A DNA stretch of 48,228 bases, from contig JBMOGA010000026.1 of assembly GCA_049318625.1 (NCBI GenBank), positions 1 through 48,228 on the forward strand. Reading direction: 5' to 3'. Both the position numbers and the translations under genes were made by a program. This stretch comes from JBMOGA01 sp049318625. GTDB lineage: Bacteria; Pseudomonadota; Alphaproteobacteria; Rhizobiales; Hyphomicrobiaceae. The notes beneath the pieces are model-generated. The model was not told where the DNA came from, did not search any database, and was given only the letters and a program-made list of their open reading frames with translations. Below, piece by piece: positions 32,360 to 40,828 of this stretch (position 1 is its first letter; the number at the start of each line of letters is the position of its first letter).

Positions 32360-33150
32360 CTGGCCTTCCCCGTGAACCGCGGCGGCCGCTTCTCCATGAA
32401 CGCCCGCACGCCTTCGGCATAGTCGGGCGTCGACCCAGCCTTGCGCTGCAGGTCACGCTCCACGTCGAGCTGCTGGTCGAGCGTATTGACCGCACTCTGA
32501 TGAATGGCCTGTTTGATCAGACCGAGCCCATAGGTCGGCTGCGCCGCCAGATGCTCGGCGAGCCTCATCGCCTCCGCCTGCAGCTCCGCATCGTCGACCA
32601 CCTTCCAGATCATGCCCCAACGCTCGGCCTGCTCGGCACCGACCGCATCGCCGAGCAAGGCCAGCGCCTTGGCCCGCGCCGTGCCGACGAGGCGCGGCAG
32701 GTGATAAGTGCCGCCGGCATCCGGCACCAGGCCGAGCCGGCAGAACGGCTGGATGAATTTCGCCGACCGCGCCGCCAGCACGATATCGCACGCCAGCGCG
32801 AGGTTGGCACCGGCACCTGCCGCAACGCCGTTGACCGCGCAGATCACCGGCTTCTCGAGGTCACGGATCGCCCGCACCACCGGGTTCCAGTTGGTGTCGA
32901 TCGTTTCGCCGAGATCGATCGATCCGCCGTTGGCCACGACCATCCGGTCGGCGAGATCCTGTCCGGAGGAAAAGCCCTTGCCCGCCCCCGTCAGCACCAC
33001 GGCGCGCACATCGGCGCCACCCGCCTCCACCAGCGCGGCCTGCAGGCGGCTGCTCATCTCGTCATTGAAGGCGTTGAGCTTGTCGGGACGATTGAGCGTG
33101 ATCGTCAACACCGACCTGAGGCGCGCGACGAGTACACTCTCGTTCGCCAT
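32356..33150 (-). CDS. paaG: 2-(1,2-epoxy-1,2-dihydrophenyl)acetyl-CoA isomerase PaaG
   Basis: This crotonase-fold enzyme of 264 residues isomerises the ring epoxide of phenylacetyl-CoA to the oxepin. Supporting segments are GKGFSSGQDLADR, KPVICAVNGVAAGAGANLAL (oxyanion hole), ARSAKFIQPFCRLGLVPDAGG (with the acidic residue of the PaaG group) and the C-terminal DYAEGVRAFMEKRPPRFTGK. These match PaaG better than generic enoyl-CoA hydratase. The ATG at 33150 follows GAGGAGG. It is the first gene of the trio. The epoxidase (paaABCDE), ligase (paaK) and ring-opening enzyme (paaZ) are not in the window. Confidence 0.87.
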   Translation of the reverse strand: MANESVLVARLRSVLTITLNRPDKLNAFNDEMSSRLQAALVEAGGADVRAVVLTGAGKGFSSGQDLADRMVVANGGSIDLGETIDTNWNPVVRAIRDLEKPVICAVNGVAAGAGANLALACDIVLAARSAKFIQPFCRLGLVPDAGGTYHLPRLVGTARAKALALLGDAVGAEQAERWGMIWKVVDDAELQAEAMRLAEHLAAQPTYGLGLIKQAIHQSAVNTLDQQLDVERDLQRKAGSTPDYAEGVRAFMEKRPPRFTGKAR

Positions 33151-33206
33151 GGCGTGTCCTCCTCGCGTTTCCTGGGTGCCGTTGCCCGGCACTCTTCGAA
33201 GGGCGA

Positions 33207-33221
33207 CCGGCGCCACGCCGG
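33207..33221. terminator. Short GC hairpin between the OmpA-like gene and paaG
   Basis: CCGGCG (33207-33212) pairs with CGCCGG (33216-33221) around a CCA loop. It lies 14 bases beyond the OmpA-like stop on the leftward strand and before the paaG ribosome binding site, so it could end the OmpA transcript. There is no T run. Confidence 0.3.
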
Positions 33222-33234
33222 CCGCTGTCCGGCC

Positions 33235-33873
33235 TCACGGCTTCTGGCTGACGCGGCTGTCGGTCAGGTTGACGATCTGCACCCGCCGGTTCTCGCCCGC
33301 ATAGGGCGACTGGGCCACCTTCAGTCGCTCCGACCCGTAGCCGACCACGGTCAGAGCGGTTGGGGCAACCTTGAACGTCGCTGCCAGATAATCCTTCACC
33401 GCCTGGGCCCGCCGCTCGGACAGGCGCTGATTGTAGTCGGCCTTGCCATGGGCATCGGTGTGCCCGGCGATCAGCAGCGAGGCGCCCTTCAGCGCGTCAC
33501 TGCGCAGCGCCGTCCCGAGCGCGCCGAGAGCATCGCGCGACTTCGGCGAGATCGCCGCCGAGTCGAGCTCGAAGAAGATCTCGATGTCGATCGCCGGCTT
33601 GTCCTTGACCGCCTCGGCGAGCTGCGTCCGTTCCCCGACCGACAGCGCCCGCGTGGCGGCGCGCGCCTTCAGGTCCTCGATGACCTGGGCGCGCTCGGCA
33701 TCGGCGGGAGTCGGCTTCACCGACAGCCCCCGTGTCCGCCGCGGCTGCAACGCTTCGATGATCTGGTCCGACGACGGGGCCGCAGACTGGGCCGCGCCGG
33801 GGATCGACTGGCCGCCAGCCGCCGCGGCGAGCACCAGCGCGAACAAGGTTGGACGTACCATTTGACTCCACAT
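33235..33873 (-). CDS. OmpA-family peptidoglycan-associated protein
   Basis: The 212-residue protein has a signal peptide (TLFALVLAAAAGG, cleavage near PGAAQS about residue 29), a linker and a C-terminal OmpA domain (about 95-205). The domain is marked by IEIFFELDSAAISPKSRDAL, then LLIAGHTDAHGKADYNQRLS, ERRAQAVKDYL and GYGSERL, which form the diaminopimelate-binding pocket. There is no lipobox and no beta-barrel, so it is a periplasmic peptidoglycan binder or anchor. GGAG lies eight bases before the ATG at 33873. The adenylate cyclase gene is 118 bases upstream on the same strand. Confidence 0.85.
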   Translation of the reverse strand: MWSQMVRPTLFALVLAAAAGGQSIPGAAQSAAPSSDQIIEALQPRRTRGLSVKPTPADAERAQVIEDLKARAATRALSVGERTQLAEAVKDKPAIDIEIFFELDSAAISPKSRDALGALGTALRSDALKGASLLIAGHTDAHGKADYNQRLSERRAQAVKDYLAATFKVAPTALTVVGYGSERLKVAQSPYAGENRRVQIVNLTDSRVSQKP

Positions 33874-33991
33874 GCGGCTTTCTCCTGTCACGCCGAGGCG
33901 GCGCATGCTGCCTCTGTTGATATAGCCGACCTGCCGGGTACTGCCCACGGCATCGTCGAGTTGAGCTGAACGAGCGGTAGTCAACTCGCCA

Positions 33992-35389
33992 TCAGGGCGA
34001 CGCCCGCATCCGCGCAAGCCCGTCCCGGCTGGACGCCATCGTCGCGTCGAGACTGAGGGCCTTGCGGTAGTCGCTGATGGCCGCCGCCCGCTCGCCGCGG
34101 GCTTCGTTGATGTGCGCGCGCGTATCCCAAGCGTAGGCCTTGCCGGCGTCGAGCTGCACGGCGCGATCGGCATCCGCCAGCGCCTTGGCGAGGTCACCGG
34201 CCTTGAACAGGGTCCAGGCCCGGTTGTTCATGGCCTCGACCGAGCGCGGGTCGAGCGCCAGCGCCTCACCGAAATCGGCGAGGGCGCGAGGGAAATCACC
34301 CTTGTCGTAATGGGCCACGCCGCGATGGGAGAAGGCCTCGGACAAGGGCTTGAGGGCGATCGAATCCGTGTAGGCGCGAACGGCCAGATCGGTCTCGCCG
34401 AGATCCCGCAGCCCGCGACCGTAGCGGTAGAGGAGGCGCGCCCGGTCGCCGGCCCCGATCCCCTCCTGCGCGATCAGGCTTCGGCAGGCCGTCGTGATCG
34501 TCTCGGCCGCGTCCGCTTCGAGACAATCGTGCCACTGCCGGGTCACGCGGTATTTCGCTGTCAGCGTGTCCAGCGGCGCCGGCGCTGCCACCGTCGCACC
34601 GGGCTCGGCGTTGGCGACCGTTGGCGGCTCGGGCCGGATGGTCGAAATCGGATCGCTCGTGGCGACAGGACCCGGCTTGACCGCAACGCCGGGCGCATCC
34701 GGCGCGACGATGCGGGCGCCGCTCGGCACGGCATGCGTCCAGGGTTGCACATAGGCAAGCCCCCCCGCCAAGACGCCGACGAGCGCCAGAGCCCCCGCGG
34801 CCACCAGCGCCGGGCGCACCGCCCGAACGCGCCGCGCGGGTGTCGTTGCCACGGCCGCCGGCGGCGGAGCGTCGTCGAACGATATCATGAAGGCGTGGAC
34901 GGGCTCCGGGATGTTCTTGAGCTGGCGCGGCCCCGCGTCGGCAAACTGAACCACCAGCTTGCTCACCACCGCCTCGTGAACGGCGCGCGACACACAGATC
35001 CCGCCGGCCGGCGCCAGCGTCCGCAGTCGCGCGGCGATGTTCACGCCGTCGCCGAGCAGATCGCCATCCCGATCGACGACGTCACCGATCGTGATGCCGA
35101 TCCGCACGGCCATCTGTTGACCGGGCGACACCCCGATGTTGCGGGTTCTCAGGCTTTCCTGCGCATCGATCGCACAGCGCACCGCGTCGATGGCACTGCG
35201 GAACTCGGCCAGGATCGCATCGCCGGCCTGATTGAAGATCCGCCCGCCGGCCCGCTCGATGAACTCGGTCAGCACGGCGCTGCAGTCACGGAAGCGCCGC
35301 ACCGTCGTTTCCTCGTCCTGGGCGAGCATCAGGCCGTAGCCGTCCACATCGGTCGCCAGAATGACGGTGAGCTTCCTCCGCAAGAGCAT
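33992..35389 (-). CDS. Class III adenylate/guanylate cyclase with TPR domain
   Basis: The 465-residue protein has an N-terminal cytoplasmic class III cyclase domain (1-170), one membrane helix (about 194-214), a Pro/Ala-rich linker and a C-terminal TPR domain (about 330-455) that should face the periplasm. The metal-binding aspartates are Asp14 in LATDVDGYG and Asp57 in NQAGDAILAEF; the transition-state Asn117 and Arg121 lie in DGVNIAARL. It probably makes cAMP in response to a signal bound outside by the TPRs. The ATG at 35389 has CCGGAGTG upstream. A small gene ends 10 bases before it and may be cotranscribed. Confidence 0.87.
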   Translation of the reverse strand: MLLRRKLTVILATDVDGYGLMLAQDEETTVRRFRDCSAVLTEFIERAGGRIFNQAGDAILAEFRSAIDAVRCAIDAQESLRTRNIGVSPGQQMAVRIGITIGDVVDRDGDLLGDGVNIAARLRTLAPAGGICVSRAVHEAVVSKLVVQFADAGPRQLKNIPEPVHAFMISFDDAPPPAAVATTPARRVRAVRPALVAAGALALVGVLAGGLAYVQPWTHAVPSGARIVAPDAPGVAVKPGPVATSDPISTIRPEPPTVANAEPGATVAAPAPLDTLTAKYRVTRQWHDCLEADAAETITTACRSLIAQEGIGAGDRARLLYRYGRGLRDLGETDLAVRAYTDSIALKPLSEAFSHRGVAHYDKGDFPRALADFGEALALDPRSVEAMNNRAWTLFKAGDLAKALADADRAVQLDAGKAYAWDTRAHINEARGERAAAISDYRKALSLDATMASSRDGLARMRASP

Positions 35390-35399
35390 CACTCCGGTT

Positions 35400-35675
35400 C
35401 TAGCGCGACCCGCCGGGCCCACAGGCCGCCCGAGACGCCGACGGCTGCACCGCCGTGGCCAGGGCCACCTCGATATCGCCGGCGGCGTTGCGCCGGGTTT
35501 GAATGACGCCTTGCTCCCGAAGCTGCTCCAGGAAGGCATGCACCTCTTCGTCACGCACCCCTGCGAGGCGGCCGGCCGTGATGCCCATCAGGTCCTGCCG
35601 ATTGAACCAGGGGGACAGCACGTCGTCCGAAAGCAGCTCGATCACGACCGAGCAAATGGAATCCTGACTGTACAT
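35400..35675 (-). CDS. Small protein of unknown function upstream of the cyclase
   Basis: The 91-residue soluble protein is not recognised. The first 70 residues could form a small winged-helix-like fold (SICSVVIELLSDDVLSPWFN, VRDEEVHAFLEQLREQGVIQ and a TRRNAAGDIEV hairpin), while the tail is disordered. No residues identify a function. The ATG at 35675 has GGATGG about nine bases upstream. It stands directly before the adenylate cyclase gene on the same strand and is probably in its operon, which makes a regulatory role possible. Confidence 0.45.
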   Translation of the reverse strand: MYSQDSICSVVIELLSDDVLSPWFNRQDLMGITAGRLAGVRDEEVHAFLEQLREQGVIQTRRNAAGDIEVALATAVQPSASRAACGPGGSR

Positions 35676-36002
35676 AGCACTTGGCCATCCTTGCGACGAT
35701 GGAGGGTTGCCGAGCCGGCACCTCGGCCGAGCGCGAACAAACGACCGAAGCGATCTCTACGCATCATCGTGCGAAATGGACCGTCCCGCTGTTCCCCCCG
35801 GCACACGCGGTCGAAACCTTTCCCGCCGCGGCGGCTGTCCGCCAGTGATGCCCCCCGACAACGAAACAGAGTTAATCGATCGCTTGCGGGCGCTCCGCGC
35901 GGTTGCGATGGTGCGTGCCAACAGAAGTTGGGGCAAACCCGATATCCGGAAGCGTCGGCCGGACGGCCGGCGCAGCAGCCGTCGAGAATCGAGCGCACAC
36001 CC
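35676..36002. other. 327-base divergent promoter region
   Basis: The gap separates the leftward small gene and cyclase from the rightward ABC transporter. No gene is supported. It holds a repeated CGGCCG separated by GA around 35958-35971, and an AT-richer patch with GTTAATCGATCG near 35872. A sigma-54 match was not found. No strong ribosome binding site is seen before the transporter ATG. Confidence 0.45.
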
Positions 36003-37823
36003 ATGTCGTTCTTCAATGTGGTCATGTCGATCGCGCAGCTGTCGCGCAGCTTCTGGTCGGGCCCGAAATGGCGGCTGGCCTGGACCCTGACGATCGGCGC
36101 CTTCGCGCTGGCCTTGATCGACGTCGGCATGCAGGTCGCCCTCAATGCCTGGAACAAGGGCTTCTATGACGCCATCGAGAAGAAGTCGCTCGACGGGCTG
36201 ACGACCTCGGCACTGCTGTTCGTGGTTCTCGTCGTGGCGGCCACCACGAACGTCGTGCTCGCCCAGCTGTCGCGCCTGCTCCTGCAGATCTATTGGCGCG
36301 AGCATCTGACCGAGCGGACGCTGAAGCTATGGCTGGAAAACCAAGCCTACTACCGCCTCAACGTCCTGCGCGGCGCCGACTTCGCGCCCGAGGCCCGCAT
36401 CGCGGAGGATCTGCGCGTCTCGGTCGAGCCGGTCGTCGAACTGGTGATCGGCTTCATGAGTGCCGTGGTGACCTTCACCGCCTTCGTCGGCATCCTGTGG
36501 AGCGTCGGCGGCTCGATCACGCTGGCCGGCACGACGATCCCGGGCTTCATGGTGTTCGCCGCCGTCATCTATGCCCTCTCCGTCTCCGGCATGATGGTGC
36601 TGGTCGGCAGCTCCTTCGCCGACCGCTACCGCGAGCGCAGCGAGGCAGAGGCTCAATTCCGCTATGAACTGACGCGCCTGCGCGAGAACGCCGAAAGCGT
36701 CGCCCTGGTGCGCGGCGAGGAGGGCGAGCAGCGCGTTCTGCTCAGTCGGTTCACGACTGTGGTCGGCCGCTGGCGCGCCTACGCCTTCCGCTGGAGCTAC
36801 ATGACGATCGTGGTCAATTCGTCGGCGCTGGCGGCCCCCGTCATCCCGGTCCTGCTGATGGCGCCGAAGTATCTCTCCGGTGAGGCATCGCTCGGCACCG
36901 TCATGCAGGCCGCGACCGCCTTCGGCACGGTCCAGGCTTCGCTCGGCTGGATCACCGCCAACTTCGCCCGCATCTCGGAGTGGTACGCCGCGGCCTCCCG
37001 CGTTGCCGAGCTGAACATGTACATCCGCAGCGCCTCCCGATCCGGCGAGGAACAGAATCGCATCGACTTCAAGCAGAGCGAGCATCCGAACCTGGAGCTC
37101 GACAAGGTCGCCGTCCGCCTGCACAGCGGCAAGACCCTGATCGCCGACGCGGCGATGCGGGCCGAACCGGGCGAGGCCGTGCTGGTCACCGGTAAGTCCG
37201 GCACCGGCAAGAGCATCCTGGTGCGGGCCATTGCCGGACTTTGGCCCTGGGGTTCGGGTACGATCATGCTGCCCAAGGACACCTCGGTGTCCTTCCTTCC
37301 GCAGCGCCCCTATCTGCCGTTCGGAACGCTGCGGTCGGTGATGTCCTACCCACTGCCCTCGGGCGCCATCGCCGACGACAAGCTGATCGACGCCTTGAAA
37401 CGCTGCGGCCTCGAAGCGATGGCGATCCGCCTCGACGAGCAGTCGAGCTGGGACCGCACCATGTCGGGCGGCGAGCAGCAGCGGCTCGCCTTCGCCCGCC
37501 TGCTGGTGCACCGGCCGGGCCTCATCATTCTCGACGAGGCGATGTCGGCGCTGGACGATCAGTCCCAGGCGAGTTTCCTCGAAATGATCAAGTCCGAACT
37601 GCCGCAAGCCTTGCTCATCAGCGTCGCCAACCGGCCCCACCTCGCCGGCTACTTCACCCGTCAGGTGACGCTGACCAAGGACGCCAGCGGCTCGCGCACG
37701 TCCGATCTCATCCGCAAGATCACGGCCTGGAACAAGGTCAAGGGCGCCGTCGCGCGCGTCGCCAACCGGCGGCCGAAAGCACGAGCGGCCGACAGCTCCA
37801 CCGGGCGGAAAAAAGGACCCTGA
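36003..37823 (+). CDS. ABC transporter with fused permease and ATPase, SbmA/BacA-YddA-like
   Basis: The 606-residue protein has six membrane helices in the first 330 residues, of the SbmA/BacA/YddA type (ABC_membrane_2): LNAWNKGFYDAIEKKSLDGL, YWREHLTERTLKLWL and NAESVALVRGEEGEQ are family hallmarks. A C-terminal ATPase carries Walker A GKSGTGKS, signature MSGGEQQRLAFARLL and Walker B LIILDEAMSALDD. Relatives export or import vitamins (cobalamin), peptides or acyl-CoA and work as homodimers. The ligand is unknown. The ATG at 36003 begins right before the typical N-terminal helix; a longer upstream frame is low-complexity and unlikely. It converges with hemA. Confidence 0.88.
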   Translation: MSFFNVVMSIAQLSRSFWSGPKWRLAWTLTIGAFALALIDVGMQVALNAWNKGFYDAIEKKSLDGLTTSALLFVVLVVAATTNVVLAQLSRLLLQIYWREHLTERTLKLWLENQAYYRLNVLRGADFAPEARIAEDLRVSVEPVVELVIGFMSAVVTFTAFVGILWSVGGSITLAGTTIPGFMVFAAVIYALSVSGMMVLVGSSFADRYRERSEAEAQFRYELTRLRENAESVALVRGEEGEQRVLLSRFTTVVGRWRAYAFRWSYMTIVVNSSALAAPVIPVLLMAPKYLSGEASLGTVMQAATAFGTVQASLGWITANFARISEWYAAASRVAELNMYIRSASRSGEEQNRIDFKQSEHPNLELDKVAVRLHSGKTLIADAAMRAEPGEAVLVTGKSGTGKSILVRAIAGLWPWGSGTIMLPKDTSVSFLPQRPYLPFGTLRSVMSYPLPSGAIADDKLIDALKRCGLEAMAIRLDEQSSWDRTMSGGEQQRLAFARLLVHRPGLIILDEAMSALDDQSQASFLEMIKSELPQALLISVANRPHLAGYFTRQVTLTKDASGSRTSDLIRKITAWNKVKGAVARVANRRPKARAADSSTGRKKGP

Positions 37824-37877
37824 GGCTGCGAATGCAGCCGCGCGTGAACGGGCCGGCTCCCGTCAGGGACGCCGGCC
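37824..37877. terminator. Two stem-loops between convergent ABC transporter and hemA genes
   Basis: GGCTGC (37824-37829) pairs with GCAGCC (37834-37839) immediately after the transporter stop codon. A second, stronger stem follows: GGCCGGC-TCCC (37851-37861) with GGGA-C-GCCGGCC (37866-37877), with one bulged base and a GTCA loop. Lying between two converging genes, the second stem could end transcription from both sides. No T run is present. Confidence 0.5.
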
Positions 37878-37891
37878 GGAGAGCGGTGCGC

Positions 37892-39121
37892 TCACTCGGC
37901 CGCCATTTGGGCACGGCCGACCGGCATCACCAGCTCCGACCACAACGTGGTCAGAGCGTCCTGCAGTTGAGCCATGTCGGCATCCGAATGGAAGGGCGTC
38001 GGTGTCAGGCGGATACGTTCGCGTCCGCGTGGTACCGTCGGGTAGTTGATCGGCTGAACATAGATGCCGAACCGATCCAGCAGCGCGTCCGTGAGCGCCT
38101 TGCAGACCACGGGATCACCGACCAGAACAGGAACGATATGGCTCGGATTGTCGATCACCGGCAGACCGGCCGCCTTCAGTCGTGCCTTTAATGTCGCCGC
38201 ACGCTCCTGATGCCGGGCCCGCTCGACCGTGCTCGTCTTGAGATGACGCACGCTCGCGAGCGCACCGGCCGCGACCGCAGGCGCCAGCGACGTGGTGAAG
38301 ATGAAGCCCGGCGCGTACGAGCGGATGGCGTCGCAGCAGGCCTGACTGCCGGCGATATAGCCGCCCATGACGCCAAAGCCCTTTGCCAGCGTGCCGTTGA
38401 TGATGTCCACCCGGCTCATGGCGCCGTCACGTTCGGCGATGCCGCCGCCATGCGGACCGTACATGCCCACGGCATGCACCTCGTCCAGGTAGGTCATGGC
38501 GCCGTATTTCTCGGCGAGATCGCAGATCGCCGCGATCGGCGAAATGTATCCATCCATCGAGTAGACCGACTCGAAGGCGATCAGCTTCGGTCGCGACGGA
38601 TGCACGGCCTTGAGCTTGGCTTCCAGATCCGCGAGATCGTTGTTGCGGAAGATGTGCCTCTCGCCGCCGCCGTGGCGGATGCCGGCGATCATAGAGGCGT
38701 GGTTCTTCTCGTCGGAGAAGATCACCATCCCCGGGAACAGCTTCTGCAGCGTCGACAGCGTCGTGTCGTTGGCCACGTAGGCGGACGTGAACAGCAGAGC
38801 GGCCTGTTTGCCGTGCAGGCTGGCCAGCTCCTCCTCGAGTTCGACGTGATAGCGCGTCGTTCCGGAGATGTTCCGCGTGCCGCCGGAGCCGGCGCCCGCC
38901 GTATCGATCGCCTCGTGCATCGCCGACAGAACGACCGGGTTCTGCCCCATGCCGAGATAGTCGTTCGAGCACCACACGGTGATCGGCCGCACCTGCCCGT
39001 TGCGGAAATACTGCGCCTTGGGGAACGCCCCGCGATCGCGGCGGATGTCGGCGAACACGCGATAGCGACCCTCGGCCTGCAGCTCCGCCAGCGCCGCCCC
39101 AAACCGTGCCTCGTAGTTCAT
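37892..39121 (-). CDS. hemA: 5-aminolevulinate synthase (HemA, ALAS)
   Basis: This PLP enzyme condenses glycine and succinyl-CoA to 5-aminolevulinate, the first haem precursor by the C4 route used by alphaproteobacteria. Its length is 409 residues, standard for bacterial ALAS. Evidence includes the glycine-rich TVWCSNDYLGMGQ start, GSGGTRNISGTTRYHVELE, YLDEVHAVGMYGPHG, and PLP-binding Lys247 in INGTLAKGFGVMGGY. The C-terminal RERIRLTPTPFHSD is also typical. GGGGAA precedes the ATG at 39121. Upstream lies a near-consensus FNR/FixK box, fitting control of haem synthesis by oxygen. The L,D-transpeptidase gene ends 122 bases upstream on the same strand. Confidence 0.96.
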   Translation of the reverse strand: MNYEARFGAALAELQAEGRYRVFADIRRDRGAFPKAQYFRNGQVRPITVWCSNDYLGMGQNPVVLSAMHEAIDTAGAGSGGTRNISGTTRYHVELEEELASLHGKQAALLFTSAYVANDTTLSTLQKLFPGMVIFSDEKNHASMIAGIRHGGGERHIFRNNDLADLEAKLKAVHPSRPKLIAFESVYSMDGYISPIAAICDLAEKYGAMTYLDEVHAVGMYGPHGGGIAERDGAMSRVDIINGTLAKGFGVMGGYIAGSQACCDAIRSYAPGFIFTTSLAPAVAAGALASVRHLKTSTVERARHQERAATLKARLKAAGLPVIDNPSHIVPVLVGDPVVCKALTDALLDRFGIYVQPINYPTVPRGRERIRLTPTPFHSDADMAQLQDALTTLWSELVMPVGRAQMAAE

Positions 39122-39218
39122 GTTCCCCGACCCTGCCATTGCGTATTTTTTTGAAGCTAGCACCGACGTCGACGACGTGTGGCGAGCGGACTGTCGCATG
39201 CGGTTCGAGCCCGCAACC

Positions 39219-39232
39219 TTGACCGTAATCAA
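39219..39232 (-). promoter_or_regulatory. FNR/FixK-type box upstream of hemA
   Basis: On the reverse strand the sequence reads TTGATTACGGTCAA, against the consensus TTGAT-N4-ATCAA: nine of ten defined bases agree. Its centre is about 105 bases upstream of the hemA ATG, directly after the stop of the L,D-transpeptidase gene. FnrL, FixK or related CRP-family regulators control hemA in several alphaproteobacteria, so oxygen-dependent regulation is plausible. Confidence 0.55.
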
Positions 39233-39242
39233 GTCTGACGGC

Positions 39243-40505
39243 TCAGTACGCCGCAGCCGTCGCCCCGATCCCGTCCTTCTGATAGAGGTCGCGCCGGAAC
39301 TGAACCACCCCATCTTCGGTCGCCCAGGCGGTGATGTAGACGAAGTAGAGCGGCGTCGGACGCTTCACCTTCACGTCGAGCCGCTCCCCCGTTTTCTTGA
39401 TCTGCTCGATGCGCTCGGCTCCCCACCCGCCGTTCTCGACGAGCAGCCATGCGGCCAGCTGCTCGATCCCCTGGACACGGACACAACCCGAGCTCGCCGC
39501 CCGGAAGTTGCGACCGAAAATCGTCTCCGACGGCGTGTCGTGCAGATAGACGGAATGGCTGTTGTGGAAGTTGATCTTGAGGAACCCGAGCGGGTTGTCC
39601 TTGCCCGGCTGCTGCTTGAACGTCAGACCGCGCGACTGGGCCGACGACCAGTCGACGCGCTCGGGATCGAGCTTGCGCCCTTGGCCATCGTAGGCGTCGA
39701 TGCCGAACTTCGTCAGCACGCTCTGCCCTTTGCGTTGCATCTCCTGGCCGCGCGGAATGAGATCCTTGTCGATCACCGTCGGCGGCAGGTGCCACACCGG
39801 GTTGAAGTTCAGCTCATGGATGGCCGACCGCAGCAGCGGCGAAGGCCGGTCGATCTTGCCGACCACGCCGGCATGGCGCGAGACAACCCGGTCGCTCTCC
39901 ACCGCCTCCACCTGCGCCGCCGGGATGTTCACCACCACGTACCGCTTCGGCATCGAGCGGGCGAACTCCTGAAGCCGCGTCTGATTGAGCTTGAGTTGCT
40001 TGAGCCGCGACGACGCCGGCACGTTCAGCGCCACGATCGTCCGCTTGTCGACGATACCGGTCGGCGACAGCCCGTTGGAGGCCTGGAACCGCTTCACCGC
40101 CTTCTCGAGTCCGTAGTCGAAATAGTTGGAAACGCCCTGCTCGCGCAGGTCCCCCGACATCGCCAGGCGCTCGGCCAGCAGCCCCACGGCGGGGTCGGTC
40201 ATCCCGACCTCCAGCGCCTTGTCCGGGACGACCTTCCAGCCGCCCTGGGCGACGATCTCGCTGTAGCGCCGGATCGCGACCTTCATGGCCTCGAGGTTGC
40301 CGGCCGCCAGCGTCGGAAAGCCGCGCGGCGGGTTGGCCTCCCACTCGCGCACGAATTCGCGGTCATAGGCGACGCCGGACTGGGATCTCTCCGCCGCGCC
40401 ACCGGGAAACAGCATCCAGGTATTGGGGTCGTTGGCGACGGCGGGCGCCGCCCACATCCCCACTGCTGCCATGAGACAACCGATCGCCAGCCGTGTGCGA
40501 GCCAT
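39243..40505 (-). CDS. L,D-transpeptidase, YcbB-type
   Basis: This periplasmic cell-wall enzyme makes 3-3 crosslinks or attaches proteins to peptidoglycan. The 420-residue product has a signal peptide (LAIGCLMAAVGMWAAPAVA), an N-terminal region, a peptidoglycan-binding helix bundle (YGLEKAVKRFQASNGLSPTG, about 130-165) and the YkuD catalytic domain (about 190-395). Its motif runs from His322 in VYLHDTPS to Cys341 in SSGCVRVQ. The size and order of domains resemble LdtD/YcbB. AGGGAGAG precedes the ATG at 40505. An LdtR-type MarR gene lies just upstream on the same strand, as in the ldtR-ldtP pair described in Liberibacter and rhizobia. Confidence 0.88.
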   Translation of the reverse strand: MARTRLAIGCLMAAVGMWAAPAVANDPNTWMLFPGGAAERSQSGVAYDREFVREWEANPPRGFPTLAAGNLEAMKVAIRRYSEIVAQGGWKVVPDKALEVGMTDPAVGLLAERLAMSGDLREQGVSNYFDYGLEKAVKRFQASNGLSPTGIVDKRTIVALNVPASSRLKQLKLNQTRLQEFARSMPKRYVVVNIPAAQVEAVESDRVVSRHAGVVGKIDRPSPLLRSAIHELNFNPVWHLPPTVIDKDLIPRGQEMQRKGQSVLTKFGIDAYDGQGRKLDPERVDWSSAQSRGLTFKQQPGKDNPLGFLKINFHNSHSVYLHDTPSETIFGRNFRAASSGCVRVQGIEQLAAWLLVENGGWGAERIEQIKKTGERLDVKVKRPTPLYFVYITAWATEDGVVQFRRDLYQKDGIGATAAAY

Positions 40506-40828
40506 CAACCACTCTCCCTGTCGGTCCGGATGAGCCGTACCCGCTCGAGGCCGCGCCGGTGCCGAACTCCAGCCAAGCGAACCAGCACCGGACCGTAACG
40601 GTTGCGTGCCGCAGGGCGCGCACGCCTGCGAACCGGACGACGGCGGCAATGCTGCGCAGAGACTCGGTGATCCGCGCCGATCGCGGAAGGCATCGACGCG
40701 GCCGCGGGTCGAGAATGCGGCGCGATGATGCCGCGGCGCCACAGCACCAACGCGTTGCGCCGCCGCCCAGGACGCGGAGCGGCCCGGGCGGCGGCGAACA
40801 CGGGAGACGAGTTCGGACTACGGCGGCG
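40506..40828. other. 323-base leader region of the L,D-transpeptidase gene
   Basis: There is no gene in the gap between ldtR and the transpeptidase. It contains a long-range inverted repeat: CCGGTGC (40556-40562) with GCACCGG (40585-40591), nested within GGTCCGG (40523-40529) and CCGGACC (40588-40594). These two pairs overlap on the right-hand side, so they could be alternative RNA stems or regulator sites in the leader. Promoter elements were not identified with confidence. Confidence 0.4.

Noticed and set aside
30694..33150. Reading the thiolase as pcaF of the protocatechuate pathway
   Set aside because: The immediate neighbours are paaI and paaG in one operon, and no pca genes are present, so the phenylacetate role is more likely.
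35361..36002. N-terminal extension of the SbmA/YddA-like transporter from 35361
   Set aside because: The extra 214 codons are antisense to the cyclase leader and a small gene, are Arg/Pro-rich, and lack similarity. The family start is at 36003.
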